A DNA stretch of 64,000 nucleotides. It comes from Eubacteriales bacterium (lineage in GTDB: Bacteria; Bacillota; Clostridia; Lachnospirales; Lachnospiraceae). Location of the stretch: NCBI GenBank assembly GCA_030524545.1, contig JAUNGM010000004.1, forward strand, positions 1 to 64,000, read 5' to 3'. The translations under genes were made by a program, and so were the position numbers. Below are positions 18,427 to 26,555 of the stretch, in pieces (position 1 is the first letter of the stretch; every line of letters begins with the position of its first letter). The notes beneath the pieces were generated by a model. It was given only the letters and a program-made list of their open reading frames with translations. It was not told the DNA's origin and made no database searches.

Positions 18427-19695
18427 TTATGCATAAAACTCTTCCAGAGCCCTGCAAAGATACCAGGTATCCTTCACCCCTGCCGTTTCGTAAGGGGAAT
18501 GCATAGCAAGCTGAGGAAGCCCGATATCAACCGTATTTACTGCCACCTGTGTGTTGGAAATATTTCCAAGTGTAGATCCTCCGGGAATATCGGAGCGATT
18601 TACATATGTTTGGTAAGGAACTTCCGCCCTGCTGCACAGCTCTTTGAAAAATGCACCGGAAACTGCATCTGTACAATACTTCTGATTGGCATTGTATTTA
18701 ATCACAATTCCTCCGTTTAATACCGGCCGATTAACCGGATCGGCTTTTTCCCCATAATTCGGATGGACGGCATGGGCATTGTCTGCGGAAATCATAAAGC
18801 TGCCTGCCAGTGTCATCAGATACGCTTCATAGTCCCTTCCAAGGCCGCAGTTGATCCGCAGGAGTGTGTCACGCAGAAAAGTAGAAGCAGCCCCCTGTTT
18901 CGTACTGCTCCCCACTTCCTCATTATCCAGCATACAATGAACAGCAATGCAATTTTTCCTTTTTCCTGACAGAAATCCTTCCATAGATGCAAAAGCGCAC
19001 TGCAGGTCATCCAGTCTTCCGGCTGAAAGGAATTCCTTACCGGCACCCCAGATCGTTCCCGGCACCCTGTTATAAAGAAACAGGTCATGTCCCAGGATTT
19101 CCTCTTTCCGAACCCCTGCCTCTTTAGCGATCATTTCCCAGAATACCCCTTCTTCTTCCGCACATCCGAACAGCGGAAGCAGATCCTTCTGGGGATTGTA
19201 TTGATATCCTTCATTGATTTCCCGGTTCATATGGATGGCAAGGCTTGGAATCATCAGCAGATCCCTGTCCAGATTCACCAGTTTTTCCTGAATCTGTCCG
19301 TTTTCCTTCACTACAATGTGGCCTGCAACAGACAACGGCCTGTCAAACCACGGTGCCATCAACATTCCTCCGTACTTCTCCACGTTCAGCTTGATATAAG
19401 CATCTCCGACCTTCATCTCCGGATTCTCTTTAATCTTTAAAGAAGGGGAATCGCTATGGCTGGCAGTAATATGAAATTTCCGGTTTTCCTGTTCCGGAAT
19501 AGAAAAGGCAATCAAAGCCGATCTGTTCCTGGTGACAAAATACCTGCCTCCCTTTTCCAGTTTCCAGCGTTCCTGCTCCTTTAATTCTGTAAATCCTTCT
19601 GTCAAAAACCGCCTTTTCATCACATCCACTGCTTGAAAAGACGATGGACTATTTTTCAAAAATTCCAGTAGTTTCTCTGCTGTCTCGTAATACAT
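18427..19695 (-). CDS. M18-family aminopeptidase
   Basis: Metallo-aminopeptidase removing N-terminal residues, often acidic, from peptides. 422 residues. Metal ligands are visible in ASHSDSPSLKIK (His), LDNEEVGS (Asp-Glu-Glu) and SADNAHAVHPNY (Asp/His), and a last His in LAMHSPYE. Cytosolic. ATG with a weak AGGGAGCAG-like ribosome site. Followed closely by the HAD gene. Confidence 0.93.
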   Translation of the reverse strand: MYYETAEKLLEFLKNSPSSFQAVDVMKRRFLTEGFTELKEQERWKLEKGGRYFVTRNRSALIAFSIPEQENRKFHITASHSDSPSLKIKENPEMKVGDAYIKLNVEKYGGMLMAPWFDRPLSVAGHIVVKENGQIQEKLVNLDRDLLMIPSLAIHMNREINEGYQYNPQKDLLPLFGCAEEEGVFWEMIAKEAGVRKEEILGHDLFLYNRVPGTIWGAGKEFLSAGRLDDLQCAFASMEGFLSGKRKNCIAVHCMLDNEEVGSSTKQGAASTFLRDTLLRINCGLGRDYEAYLMTLAGSFMISADNAHAVHPNYGEKADPVNRPVLNGGIVIKYNANQKYCTDAVSGAFFKELCSRAEVPYQTYVNRSDIPGGSTLGNISNTQVAVNTVDIGLPQLAMHSPYETAGVKDTWYLCRALEEFYA

Positions 19696-19751
19696 GATCT
19701 GCTCCCTGTTTTATTCTTTCATGCCCCTTCCGGCATACTTCTGATATTATG

Positions 19752-20777
19752 CTAAAATAATTCCAGCAGTCTGTCAATGCTTTCTTTTTTTGTCGCCCAG
19801 CTTGTAGCCAGTCGGATCACCGTATGCTCCTCATCCAGCTTCTCCCAGAAACTGAATGCTGCCCTTTTCCCGAGTTCTTCCATCTCCGAATTTTCCAGAA
19901 TGATAAACTGCTGGTTTGTAGGCGATTCCAGATAAAACCGAACTCCTTTTTTAAGAAGGCCTGATTTCATATATTCTGCCATTTCAACAGCGTGTCTGCT
20001 GATTTTAAAGTACAGGTCATCTGTGAACAGGGTATCAAACTGTATTCCCAGAACACGGCCCTTGGCAAGCAGGGCGCCGTGCTGCTTTACTATGGTCAGA
20101 AAATGCACAGGCATATTTCTTTTTGTAAACACAACTGCTTCTCCGCACAGTGCGCCCACCTTCGTACCTCCGATATAAAATACATCACAGTATTCCGCAA
20201 TCTTTGGAAGGGTGACATCCGTTTCGCTGCTCATCAGCCCATAGCCGAGACGTGCACCGTCCATATAAAGAGGAATTTTATATCTCCTGCAAACGCCCGA
20301 GAGTTTTTTCAGTTCTTCTTCACTGTACAGTGTCCCGTATTCCGTAGGGTGGGAAATATAAACCATGCCGGGAAATACCATATGTTCATGGTTTTCATCA
20401 CTCCAGAATTCTGACAGAAGACTTTCCAGATCCTCCGCATCCATTTTTCCCTGATATTCCGGAAGTGTCAATACTTTATGTCCGCTGTGTTCAATGGCAC
20501 CTGCTTCATGAACGCTGACATGTCCTGTTTTTGCAGCCACAACACCCTCATAGCTCTGGAGCATGGCATCGATCACCACTTCGTTTGTCTGGGTTCCTCC
20601 CATAAGAAAAAAAATCTGTGCATCCGGGCAGCCGCATGCCATGCGGATCTTTTCTTTTGCCTGTTCACAGTATTTATCGCTTCCATATCCGGAAAGCTGT
20701 TCCATATTTGTCTCAAGAAGACGCGCCAGAACTTTTTCATGTGCGCCTTCAGAATAATCACACTCAAATGAAAGCAT
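19752..20777 (-). CDS. ltaE: Low-specificity threonine aldolase-type PLP enzyme
   Basis: PLP fold type I enzyme cleaving L-threonine/allo-threonine to glycine and acetaldehyde. 341 residues from MLSFECDYSEGAHEKVL, preceded by GGAGG; a longer frame would add 53 unrelated residues. Signature features: PLP-binding Lys in FYIGGTKVGALCGEA (about residue 205), MDGARLGYGL (Asp binding the pyridine nitrogen) and HPTEYGT. It lies 56 bases upstream of the aminopeptidase. Could equally be a beta-eliminating lyase relative; threonine aldolase is the best family match. Confidence 0.87.
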   Translation of the reverse strand: MLSFECDYSEGAHEKVLARLLETNMEQLSGYGSDKYCEQAKEKIRMACGCPDAQIFFLMGGTQTNEVVIDAMLQSYEGVVAAKTGHVSVHEAGAIEHSGHKVLTLPEYQGKMDAEDLESLLSEFWSDENHEHMVFPGMVYISHPTEYGTLYSEEELKKLSGVCRRYKIPLYMDGARLGYGLMSSETDVTLPKIAEYCDVFYIGGTKVGALCGEAVVFTKRNMPVHFLTIVKQHGALLAKGRVLGIQFDTLFTDDLYFKISRHAVEMAEYMKSGLLKKGVRFYLESPTNQQFIILENSEMEELGKRAAFSFWEKLDEEHTVIRLATSWATKKESIDRLLELF

Positions 20778-20873
20778 TCTTTTTTCCTCCGTTTCTCCTG
20801 TACCTGCGTACTCCATCCTATTATAATCCCCTCCTCCTCCAAAATCCAGCAAAACAACCGGAAATTTCCGCAG

Positions 20874-20904
20874 AAAAACAGCCGGAGTATTCCTCCGGCC
20901 GTTT
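20874..20904 (-). terminator. Terminator after the cytidylate-kinase-like gene
   Basis: Minus strand AAACGGCCGGAG-GAATA-CTCCGGCTGTTTTT, about 45 bases past the stop; ends the transcript coming from the right. Confidence 0.8.
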
Positions 20905-20945
20905 CTTGGCAGATCCGCTCTGCTCACAGCTTCCATTCCGTTTAT

Positions 20946-21584
20946 TTATCGAATTTCTCTTCCAAGTCTTTTTTCCACATAATCGCAGATAAAGTCCACA
21001 CATCCCTGATAGCCCAGAGCCTCCGTATTCAGGCAGAGATCATAGTTTTCCGGATTCTTCCATTTCTTTCCTGTGTGATATTTATAATACTGGCTGCGGT
21101 AGCGGTTAATACTGTCAATACGCCTGTTTACTGCCAGGTCATCTGATTGCAGCAGCTCTTTTTCCCTCTTAAAGCATGCTTCAGGAGATGCGGAAAGGAA
21201 AATACTTACCGCATTTGGGTGTTTTTTCAGGACAACATCTGCAGCACGTCCCAGAACCACAAAACTCTCTCTGTTCAAAAGCTCTTTCAATACTTTTGCC
21301 TGATATTCAAAAAGATTCCGATCCGAAAGGAAATTACCGCTCTCCGGCGGAATGATTTCTCCCCTGTACACATCTCTTGATACTTTATAGAGCAGCGTCT
21401 TTTTTACATCCTGATCTGCCCTTGCAAAAATTTCCTCGCTGATGCCGGAATCATCAGAAGCCAGCCGCAGCAGCTTGCGGTCATAAACATCAATATTCAG
21501 CTGCTCTGCCAGCATTTTTCCAATCTCCGTTCCGCCTGAGCCGCAGGTTCTTGAAATACAAATCGCATAATATTTATGATCCAT
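20946..21584 (-). CDS. Cytidylate kinase-like family protein
   Basis: 212 residues from MDHKYYAICISRTCGSGG, with GGAGGG seven bases upstream. The P-loop-like CGSGGTEIGKMLAEQL (residues 13-28) and the RAADVVLKK segment mark the cytidylate_kin_2 family, which is distinct from housekeeping Cmk and whose function is unknown. The R-rich lid region (RREK..., NRRIDSINRYRSQYYKYHTG) is present. It follows livF by about 105 bases and may be the last gene of that transcript. Confidence 0.82.
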   Translation of the reverse strand: MDHKYYAICISRTCGSGGTEIGKMLAEQLNIDVYDRKLLRLASDDSGISEEIFARADQDVKKTLLYKVSRDVYRGEIIPPESGNFLSDRNLFEYQAKVLKELLNRESFVVLGRAADVVLKKHPNAVSIFLSASPEACFKREKELLQSDDLAVNRRIDSINRYRSQYYKYHTGKKWKNPENYDLCLNTEALGYQGCVDFICDYVEKRLGREIR

Positions 21585-21689
21585 ACAACCCTCCATAATT
21601 TTCTCCATAAATGTCTCTGTAACTGTTCATCAGCAAATAATACCTTCCAAACAGTTCCCTGCTTTCTATCCGTTCCTGTCATCTTCTCA

Positions 21690-22394
21690 TTACTGTCCGA
21701 GATATGCCTTCTTCACACGTTCATCATTCAGAAGCTCCTCCGCATCGCCGCTGATGGAAATTTTTCCGGTTTCCAGCACGTATGCTCTGTCTGCAATGGA
21801 CAGGGCCATTTTTGCATTCTGTTCGTTAAGAAGCACTGTGATCCCGGCCTTGTGGATTTCCTCAATAATGGCAAATACTTCTTTTACAAGAAGAGGGGAC
21901 AGCCCCATGGACGGTTCGTCCATCAAAATGATGCTGGGATTTCCCATGAGGGCACGCCCAACAGCAAGCATCTGCTGTTCACCGCCGGATAAGGTACCGG
22001 CAAGCTGTCTGCGGCGTTCCTTTAATCTGGGAAATTTTTCGTAAACACTCTTTAAGATTTCTGTTATCTTTCCCTTATCCTTTCCTGCATAGGCACCCAT
22101 TTCCAGATTTTCTTCTACTGTCATCTCCGGAAAAACATGGCGTCCCTCCGGCACATGGGCAATTCCAAGGGTAATGATCTTAGACGGATCGGTTTTTAGC
22201 AAATCTGTTCCGTTATAGGTGATAGAACCGCTTTTTGCCTTTGTCAGACCGGAAATGGTATGCAGCGTTGTTGTTTTTCCCGCTCCGTTGGCACCGATCA
22301 GGGTGACGATCTCTCCCGGTTTTACCGTAAAACTGATACCTTTTATCGCTTCCACAGCACCGTAATTTACATATAAATCTTTTACCTCTAACAT
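21690..22394 (-). CDS. livF: Branched-chain amino acid ABC transporter ATPase LivF
   Basis: 234 residues from MLEVKDLYVNYG, preceded by GGGAGG; ten bases after the livG stop. Walker A GANGAGKTT (about 36-44), signature LSGGEQQMLAVGRAL, Walker B IILMDEPSMGLSP. One of the two cytosolic ATPases of the importer. Last of the five liv genes. Confidence 0.96.
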   Translation of the reverse strand: MLEVKDLYVNYGAVEAIKGISFTVKPGEIVTLIGANGAGKTTTLHTISGLTKAKSGSITYNGTDLLKTDPSKIITLGIAHVPEGRHVFPEMTVEENLEMGAYAGKDKGKITEILKSVYEKFPRLKERRRQLAGTLSGGEQQMLAVGRALMGNPSIILMDEPSMGLSPLLVKEVFAIIEEIHKAGITVLLNEQNAKMALSIADRAYVLETGKISISGDAEELLNDERVKKAYLGQ

Positions 22395-22404
22395 GGCAGC
22401 CTCC

Positions 22405-23184
22405 CTACTCGTCTTTTCCAAGGTATGCTTCAATTACCTTGGGGTGGTTGGCAATTTCCTCCGGTGTACCGGATGCAATCGTCACACCGTAGTCAATCAC
22501 CTGAATCCTCTCACAGATTTTCATTACCAGGGACATATCATGTTCGATCAAGAGTACGGATATTCCGAACGTATCACGGATATGATTAATGATATCCAGA
22601 AGCTCTGCTGTTTCTGTAGGGTTCATTCCTGCCGCCGGCTCATCCAGAAGAAGGAGTTTCATCCCTGTAGCAAGTGCCCTCGCAATCTCCAGCCTTCTCT
22701 GTTCTCCATAGGGAAGGTTCTCAGCCACATAGGAGGCTTTTTCTTCCAAATGGACGATCTTCAGAAGTTCCAGGGCACGCTTATCCGTCTCATCTTCCTC
22801 TGTCCAGTATTTACCGGAACGGAAAATAACGGAGACCATAGAATATTTCATATCCTTATTCATCGCAACCTTAACGTTTTCAAGTACCGTCATCTTCTTA
22901 AAAAGGCGGATATTCTGAAAGGTTCTGGCAATTCCGGCCTCTACTACCTGATGGGTCTTTTTGCCGTTCATCTTTTTGCCGCAGAGATAATATGCGCCCT
23001 CCGTAGGCTGGTAAACACCTGTGAGTAAGTTGAATACGGTTGTTTTTCCTGCACCGTTCGGCCCGATCAGTCCCACCAGCTCCGACTCTCCGATTTCCAT
23101 GTTAAAATCATCCACAGCCTTCAAACCGCCGAACTGGATGCCCAGATGGGATGCCTTCAGTACAGGTACGTTTGCTTCACTCAT
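22405..23184 (-). CDS. livG: Branched-chain amino acid ABC transporter ATPase LivG
   Basis: 259 residues. Walker A GPNGAGKTT (about 41-49), signature LPYGEQRRLEIARAL (the variant typical of LivG), Walker B LLLLDEPAAGMNP, and the family's C-terminal VIEAYLG. Five bases after livM, ribosome site GGAGG. Confidence 0.96.
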   Translation of the reverse strand: MSEANVPVLKASHLGIQFGGLKAVDDFNMEIGESELVGLIGPNGAGKTTVFNLLTGVYQPTEGAYYLCGKKMNGKKTHQVVEAGIARTFQNIRLFKKMTVLENVKVAMNKDMKYSMVSVIFRSGKYWTEEDETDKRALELLKIVHLEEKASYVAENLPYGEQRRLEIARALATGMKLLLLDEPAAGMNPTETAELLDIINHIRDTFGISVLLIEHDMSLVMKICERIQVIDYGVTIASGTPEEIANHPKVIEAYLGKDE

Positions 23185-23189
23185 CTCGT

Positions 23190-24185
23190 CTATGCCTCCT
23201 TCCCTTTTGCTTTTTCGGTGATCTTATCCAGAATTCTTCCAAGGGAAAATTCCCAGGTGCCGAAGATTCCGCCCGGACGGAAAATCATGATCAGTACCAG
23301 AACTACCGAATAGCCCAGCATCCGGTATCTGGAAAATGCCCTCATGGCTTCCGGAAGAGCTGACAGAAACGCAGCTCCGATAATGGATCCCGTCATGGAT
23401 CCGGTACCTCCAATGATCACCTCCGTAAGAAACTCTGCAGAATACATGAAGTTAAAGGAGGTGGGAATCATGGCTGTCATATAATGCGCATAAATGGCAC
23501 CTGCAATTCCTGCAAAAAAAGCCGAAACCGTAAAGGTCATAACCTTGTAGAAGGTGACATTCACACCGGATGCGGATGCTGCTATGTAGTCCTCCCGAAT
23601 AGCCTTCACCGTACGGCCGAAACGGGATCGGATAAACATATACATCACCGTCACGCAGATGACCATTACCCAGAAGACCCAGTAAAAATCAGAGAGCTTT
23701 GCAATACCGGACATCGTTCTTCCTCCCCCGGTAATCTCAAAGTTGGTAAACGCCACACGGATGATCTCTGCAAATGCTACCGTAACGATAGCAAGATAAT
23801 CGCCCCGAAGCTTCAGTGTCGGGATACCTACCAGAACACCTGTGATGGCTGCTGCAATTCCGCCGATCAGAAGTACCAGCACAAAGAGCAGAAAGTCCGG
23901 AATCCCTTTTTCTGCCAGCATATTGGAGACCACTGCAGACGCATATGCGCCGACAGACATGAATCCGGCATGTCCCAGGGAAAATTCACCCATGATTCCA
24001 ACCAGAAGGTTCAGGGACGTTACCATGATAATCGTATAGCAGGCGGTCGTTGCGATTCCCTTAAAATAATTGGTTCTGGAGCCGAACACGCCATTTTCAA
24101 AAACCAGCAGCAGAGCGGCAAACAGAATCAGCAGTCCAATAAAATTGATTACATAATTTCGTTTGATCTTTCCCGGCATTTTCAT
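23190..24185 (-). CDS. livM: Branched-chain amino acid ABC transporter permease LivM
   Basis: 331 residues with about eight to ten membrane segments. The EAA-like cytoplasmic loop is GRTVKAIREDYIAASASGVNV (about residues 205-225, in part), which docks LivG/F. I start at the ATG of MKMPGKIKRN, with AGGTG six bases upstream; earlier GTG/ATG codons are possible. Confidence 0.95.
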   Translation of the reverse strand: MKMPGKIKRNYVINFIGLLILFAALLLVFENGVFGSRTNYFKGIATTACYTIIMVTSLNLLVGIMGEFSLGHAGFMSVGAYASAVVSNMLAEKGIPDFLLFVLVLLIGGIAAAITGVLVGIPTLKLRGDYLAIVTVAFAEIIRVAFTNFEITGGGRTMSGIAKLSDFYWVFWVMVICVTVMYMFIRSRFGRTVKAIREDYIAASASGVNVTFYKVMTFTVSAFFAGIAGAIYAHYMTAMIPTSFNFMYSAEFLTEVIIGGTGSMTGSIIGAAFLSALPEAMRAFSRYRMLGYSVVLVLIMIFRPGGIFGTWEFSLGRILDKITEKAKGKEA

Positions 24186-24195
24186 TCTCATCACC

Positions 24196-25083
24196 TCACA
24201 CTTTCTCGCCTACGCTCTTGCCCAGGATTCCCGAAGGCTTGATCAAAAGAACAACGATCAGGATTCCGTAAGTGATGGCTTCATACCATCCCGGAGCAAT
24301 GTAGATTTTTACAAAAATTTCTATGAGGCCTACGATCAATCCGCCAAGCATGGCACCCGGAATGATACCGATTCCGCCTAAGACTGCGGCAATAAAGGCT
24401 TTGATTCCCATCATGGAGCCCATGTCTGTTGTACAGCGCGGATAAGTGGAACAGTACATCATAGCAGCCACAGCCGCTAAACCGGAACCGATGGCAAATG
24501 TGATGGTAATGATCTTATTCACGTTGATTCCCACAATGGTAGCTGCTGCCCTGTCCTGTGGAACTGCACGCATGGCTTTTCCAAGCTTTGTCATCTTTAC
24601 GAAAAGTGTCAGGGCAACCATGATCGCAAGTCCGATTCCCAGAGTCAGCAGATATTTTAACTGAATCTTGGCTCCCAGGATCTCAATCATGGGCAGGTCA
24701 AAGATTTTCACCACAGTCTTGGGATTTCCCCCGAAAAGAACCATTGCAAGATTTTCCAAAAACAGGCTCATTGCCAGCGCCGTGATCAGCGCAGACATAG
24801 AACCGGAATTACGAACCGGTTTATACGCGATACGCTCTACCAGTACGCCCACCACCGTGCACGCAATGATTGCCAGAAAAACAGCCATCCAGGCAGGCAT
24901 ACCATAGCTGATCATCAGCGGTGCGGTATAAAACATGGTGTAAGCTCCTACCATGATGAAATCACCATGGGCAAAATTGATCATACGCAGAATTCCGTAA
25001 ACCATGGTATACCCAAGAGCGATCAGTGCATAAATAGCGCCCTGATTCAGCCCGTTTATAATACTTTGTATGAATATTGACAC
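24196..25083 (-). CDS. livH: Branched-chain amino acid ABC transporter permease LivH
   Basis: 295 residues. Start is a GTG (VSIFIQSIINGLNQGAIYAL) with GGGAGG six bases upstream; no upstream ATG fits. About eight membrane segments and the docking loop GKAMRAVPQDRAAATIVGINV (in part) are visible. Separated from livK by 146 bases that contain a terminator, so it is probably made at a lower level than LivK. Confidence 0.95.
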   Translation of the reverse strand: MSIFIQSIINGLNQGAIYALIALGYTMVYGILRMINFAHGDFIMVGAYTMFYTAPLMISYGMPAWMAVFLAIIACTVVGVLVERIAYKPVRNSGSMSALITALAMSLFLENLAMVLFGGNPKTVVKIFDLPMIEILGAKIQLKYLLTLGIGLAIMVALTLFVKMTKLGKAMRAVPQDRAAATIVGINVNKIITITFAIGSGLAAVAAMMYCSTYPRCTTDMGSMMGIKAFIAAVLGGIGIIPGAMLGGLIVGLIEIFVKIYIAPGWYEAITYGILIVVLLIKPSGILGKSVGEKV

Positions 25084-25108
25084 TGTTATCCTCCCTTTCC
25101 AAAAACTC

Positions 25109-25133
25109 AAAAAACGTCCGACGGACGTTTTTT
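25109..25133 (-). terminator. Internal terminator between livK and livH
   Basis: Perfect hairpin AAAAAACGTCC-GTC-GGACGTTTTTT. A second stable stem-loop (AGGTTC..CAGGG/CCCTGG..GAACCT, 25152-25195) lies just upstream, after the livK stop. Together they should truncate and stabilise livK mRNA, giving excess binding protein. Confidence 0.8.
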
Positions 25134-25229
25134 ATCGTAGCCTTGGCAACCAAAGGTTCCTGCCAGGGGAAGTCTTTCCCTGACAAGAACCTGGCCTTCT
25201 GCCCTATTCTATGATGTCTTGTATTGTCC

Positions 25230-26378
25230 TTATGCTTCAGGGGCAAGAGTCTCAAGCCATTTGATGGAACCGTCTTCGTATGTATTAACAACCACCGGTT
25301 TGATGGCATCTCCCTTTTCATCCAGATAGATATCTCCTGCCACACCGCTGAACTTCATTTCGGTCATGCCCTTTACAAGAGATTCTGTGTCACTGCCGCC
25401 GCCATTCTCCGCCGCCTGAACAAGCATGTACATTGCATCATAGTACAGAGCTGCGCAGGCATTCAGGCTTTCGGCACCATATTTTTCTGTATACTTGCTT
25501 ACAAATTCCTGAACTGCAGGAGCAGTATCCTCAGAGGAATAATGATTTGTGAAATAGCAGTTTTCAAAGTAATCTTCCAGTCCGGTGGTATCGGAACCGT
25601 CCCATCCGTCACCGCCCATGATTGCTCCTTCAAATCCGGCATCTCTTACCTGCTGAACAAGAAGAGGAACCGTATCCAGGAAGCAGGGATAGAATACAAA
25701 ATCTGCACCGGAGCCTACAGCCTGTGTAGCCTGTGCGGTGAAGTCCGTATCGGTCGTGGTACACTCGCCAACATAGGCCACTTCAATTCCAAGTTCTTCC
25801 GCACTTTCTACGAAAGCGTCTTTCAGTCCGTTGGAATAGTCATCGTCTTTTGCATAGATTACGGCTGCTGTTTTATATCCCTGTTCATTTGCAAACTGTG
25901 CAGCCATTTTGCCCTGATACGGGTCAATAAAACAGTTACGGAAAATTGTCGGTCCGATCTCAGTGACTTTGTAGTTGGTAGCACCTGTTGCCAGAAGAAG
26001 CATGTCATCTTCCGCTGCCAGTTCAGCCATAGGAAGTGTTACTGCAGAGAAGAAGGAGCCAACCACTGCTTCCGGTTCTTCTGCCATCAGAGAGTTATAT
26101 GCATTGACAGCCTGTTTCGCGTCTTTTGCATCATCTGCAACTTTGCCGCCATTTACGATCTCGATCTTATATGCAGAGTCAGAATCATTGATTTCCTCTA
26201 CAGCCATGTCAATGGCGTTCTGAGCACCTTCGCCGTACACCGCAGAGCCGCCGGTCATCGCACACACGGCTCCCACCTTTATCACATTGTCCTCTTCTGC
26301 TGCAAAGACGGCGGTACTGCCCACCATGGATACAGTCATTGCAAATGCCAGTGTCATACAAAACGCTTTTTTCTTCAT
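25230..26378 (-). CDS. livK: Branched-chain amino acid-binding protein LivK/LivJ
   Basis: Extracellular type 1 periplasmic-binding protein feeding LivHMGF. 382 residues: signal peptide of about 27 residues ending STAVFAAEE, then VIKVGAVCAMTGGSAVYGEG (about residues 33-52), the ligand-binding start of the family. No lipobox Cys is evident at the cleavage site, so surface retention by lipid is not predicted, which is unusual for a Gram-positive importer. ATG after GAGGAGG. Preceded by a hexaloop/terminator leader. Confidence 0.94.
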   Translation of the reverse strand: MKKKAFCMTLAFAMTVSMVGSTAVFAAEEDNVIKVGAVCAMTGGSAVYGEGAQNAIDMAVEEINDSDSAYKIEIVNGGKVADDAKDAKQAVNAYNSLMAEEPEAVVGSFFSAVTLPMAELAAEDDMLLLATGATNYKVTEIGPTIFRNCFIDPYQGKMAAQFANEQGYKTAAVIYAKDDDYSNGLKDAFVESAEELGIEVAYVGECTTTDTDFTAQATQAVGSGADFVFYPCFLDTVPLLVQQVRDAGFEGAIMGGDGWDGSDTTGLEDYFENCYFTNHYSSEDTAPAVQEFVSKYTEKYGAESLNACAALYYDAMYMLVQAAENGGGSDTESLVKGMTEMKFSGVAGDIYLDEKGDAIKPVVVNTYEDGSIKWLETLAPEA

Positions 26379-26442
26379 AATCTTCTTTCCTCCTCATAAT
26401 TGTTCTGACTCACGGTTTTTATTCTCATGAAATCAGTAAAAC

Positions 26443-26525
26443 AAAAAAGGCGCTGACGATACAATCTGTATCGACAAACGCCTTTGTTATTTACTGACTA
26501 TAACTCAAACTTTCGGTTCTGTCAA
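26443..26525 (-). promoter_or_regulatory. livK promoter with ANTAR-type hexaloop/terminator leader
   Basis: Minus strand TTGACA (26520-26525), 17 bases, TATAGT (26497-26502). Predicted start near 26490. AAC-AAAGGC-GTT (26477-26488) is a short hairpin with a six-base loop (A1, G4). The terminator uses AAGGCG from that loop and stem as its outer 5' arm: AAGGCG...CGATACA-GATT-TGTATCG...CGCCTTTTTT-type fold (26443-26484). The two folds exclude each other, so binding of the hairpin would release transcription. The three-pair stem is the weakest of the six leaders here. Confidence 0.72.
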
Positions 26526-26555
26526 CCAATTTTCGCTTTTTCTCCGGAAATCTTT

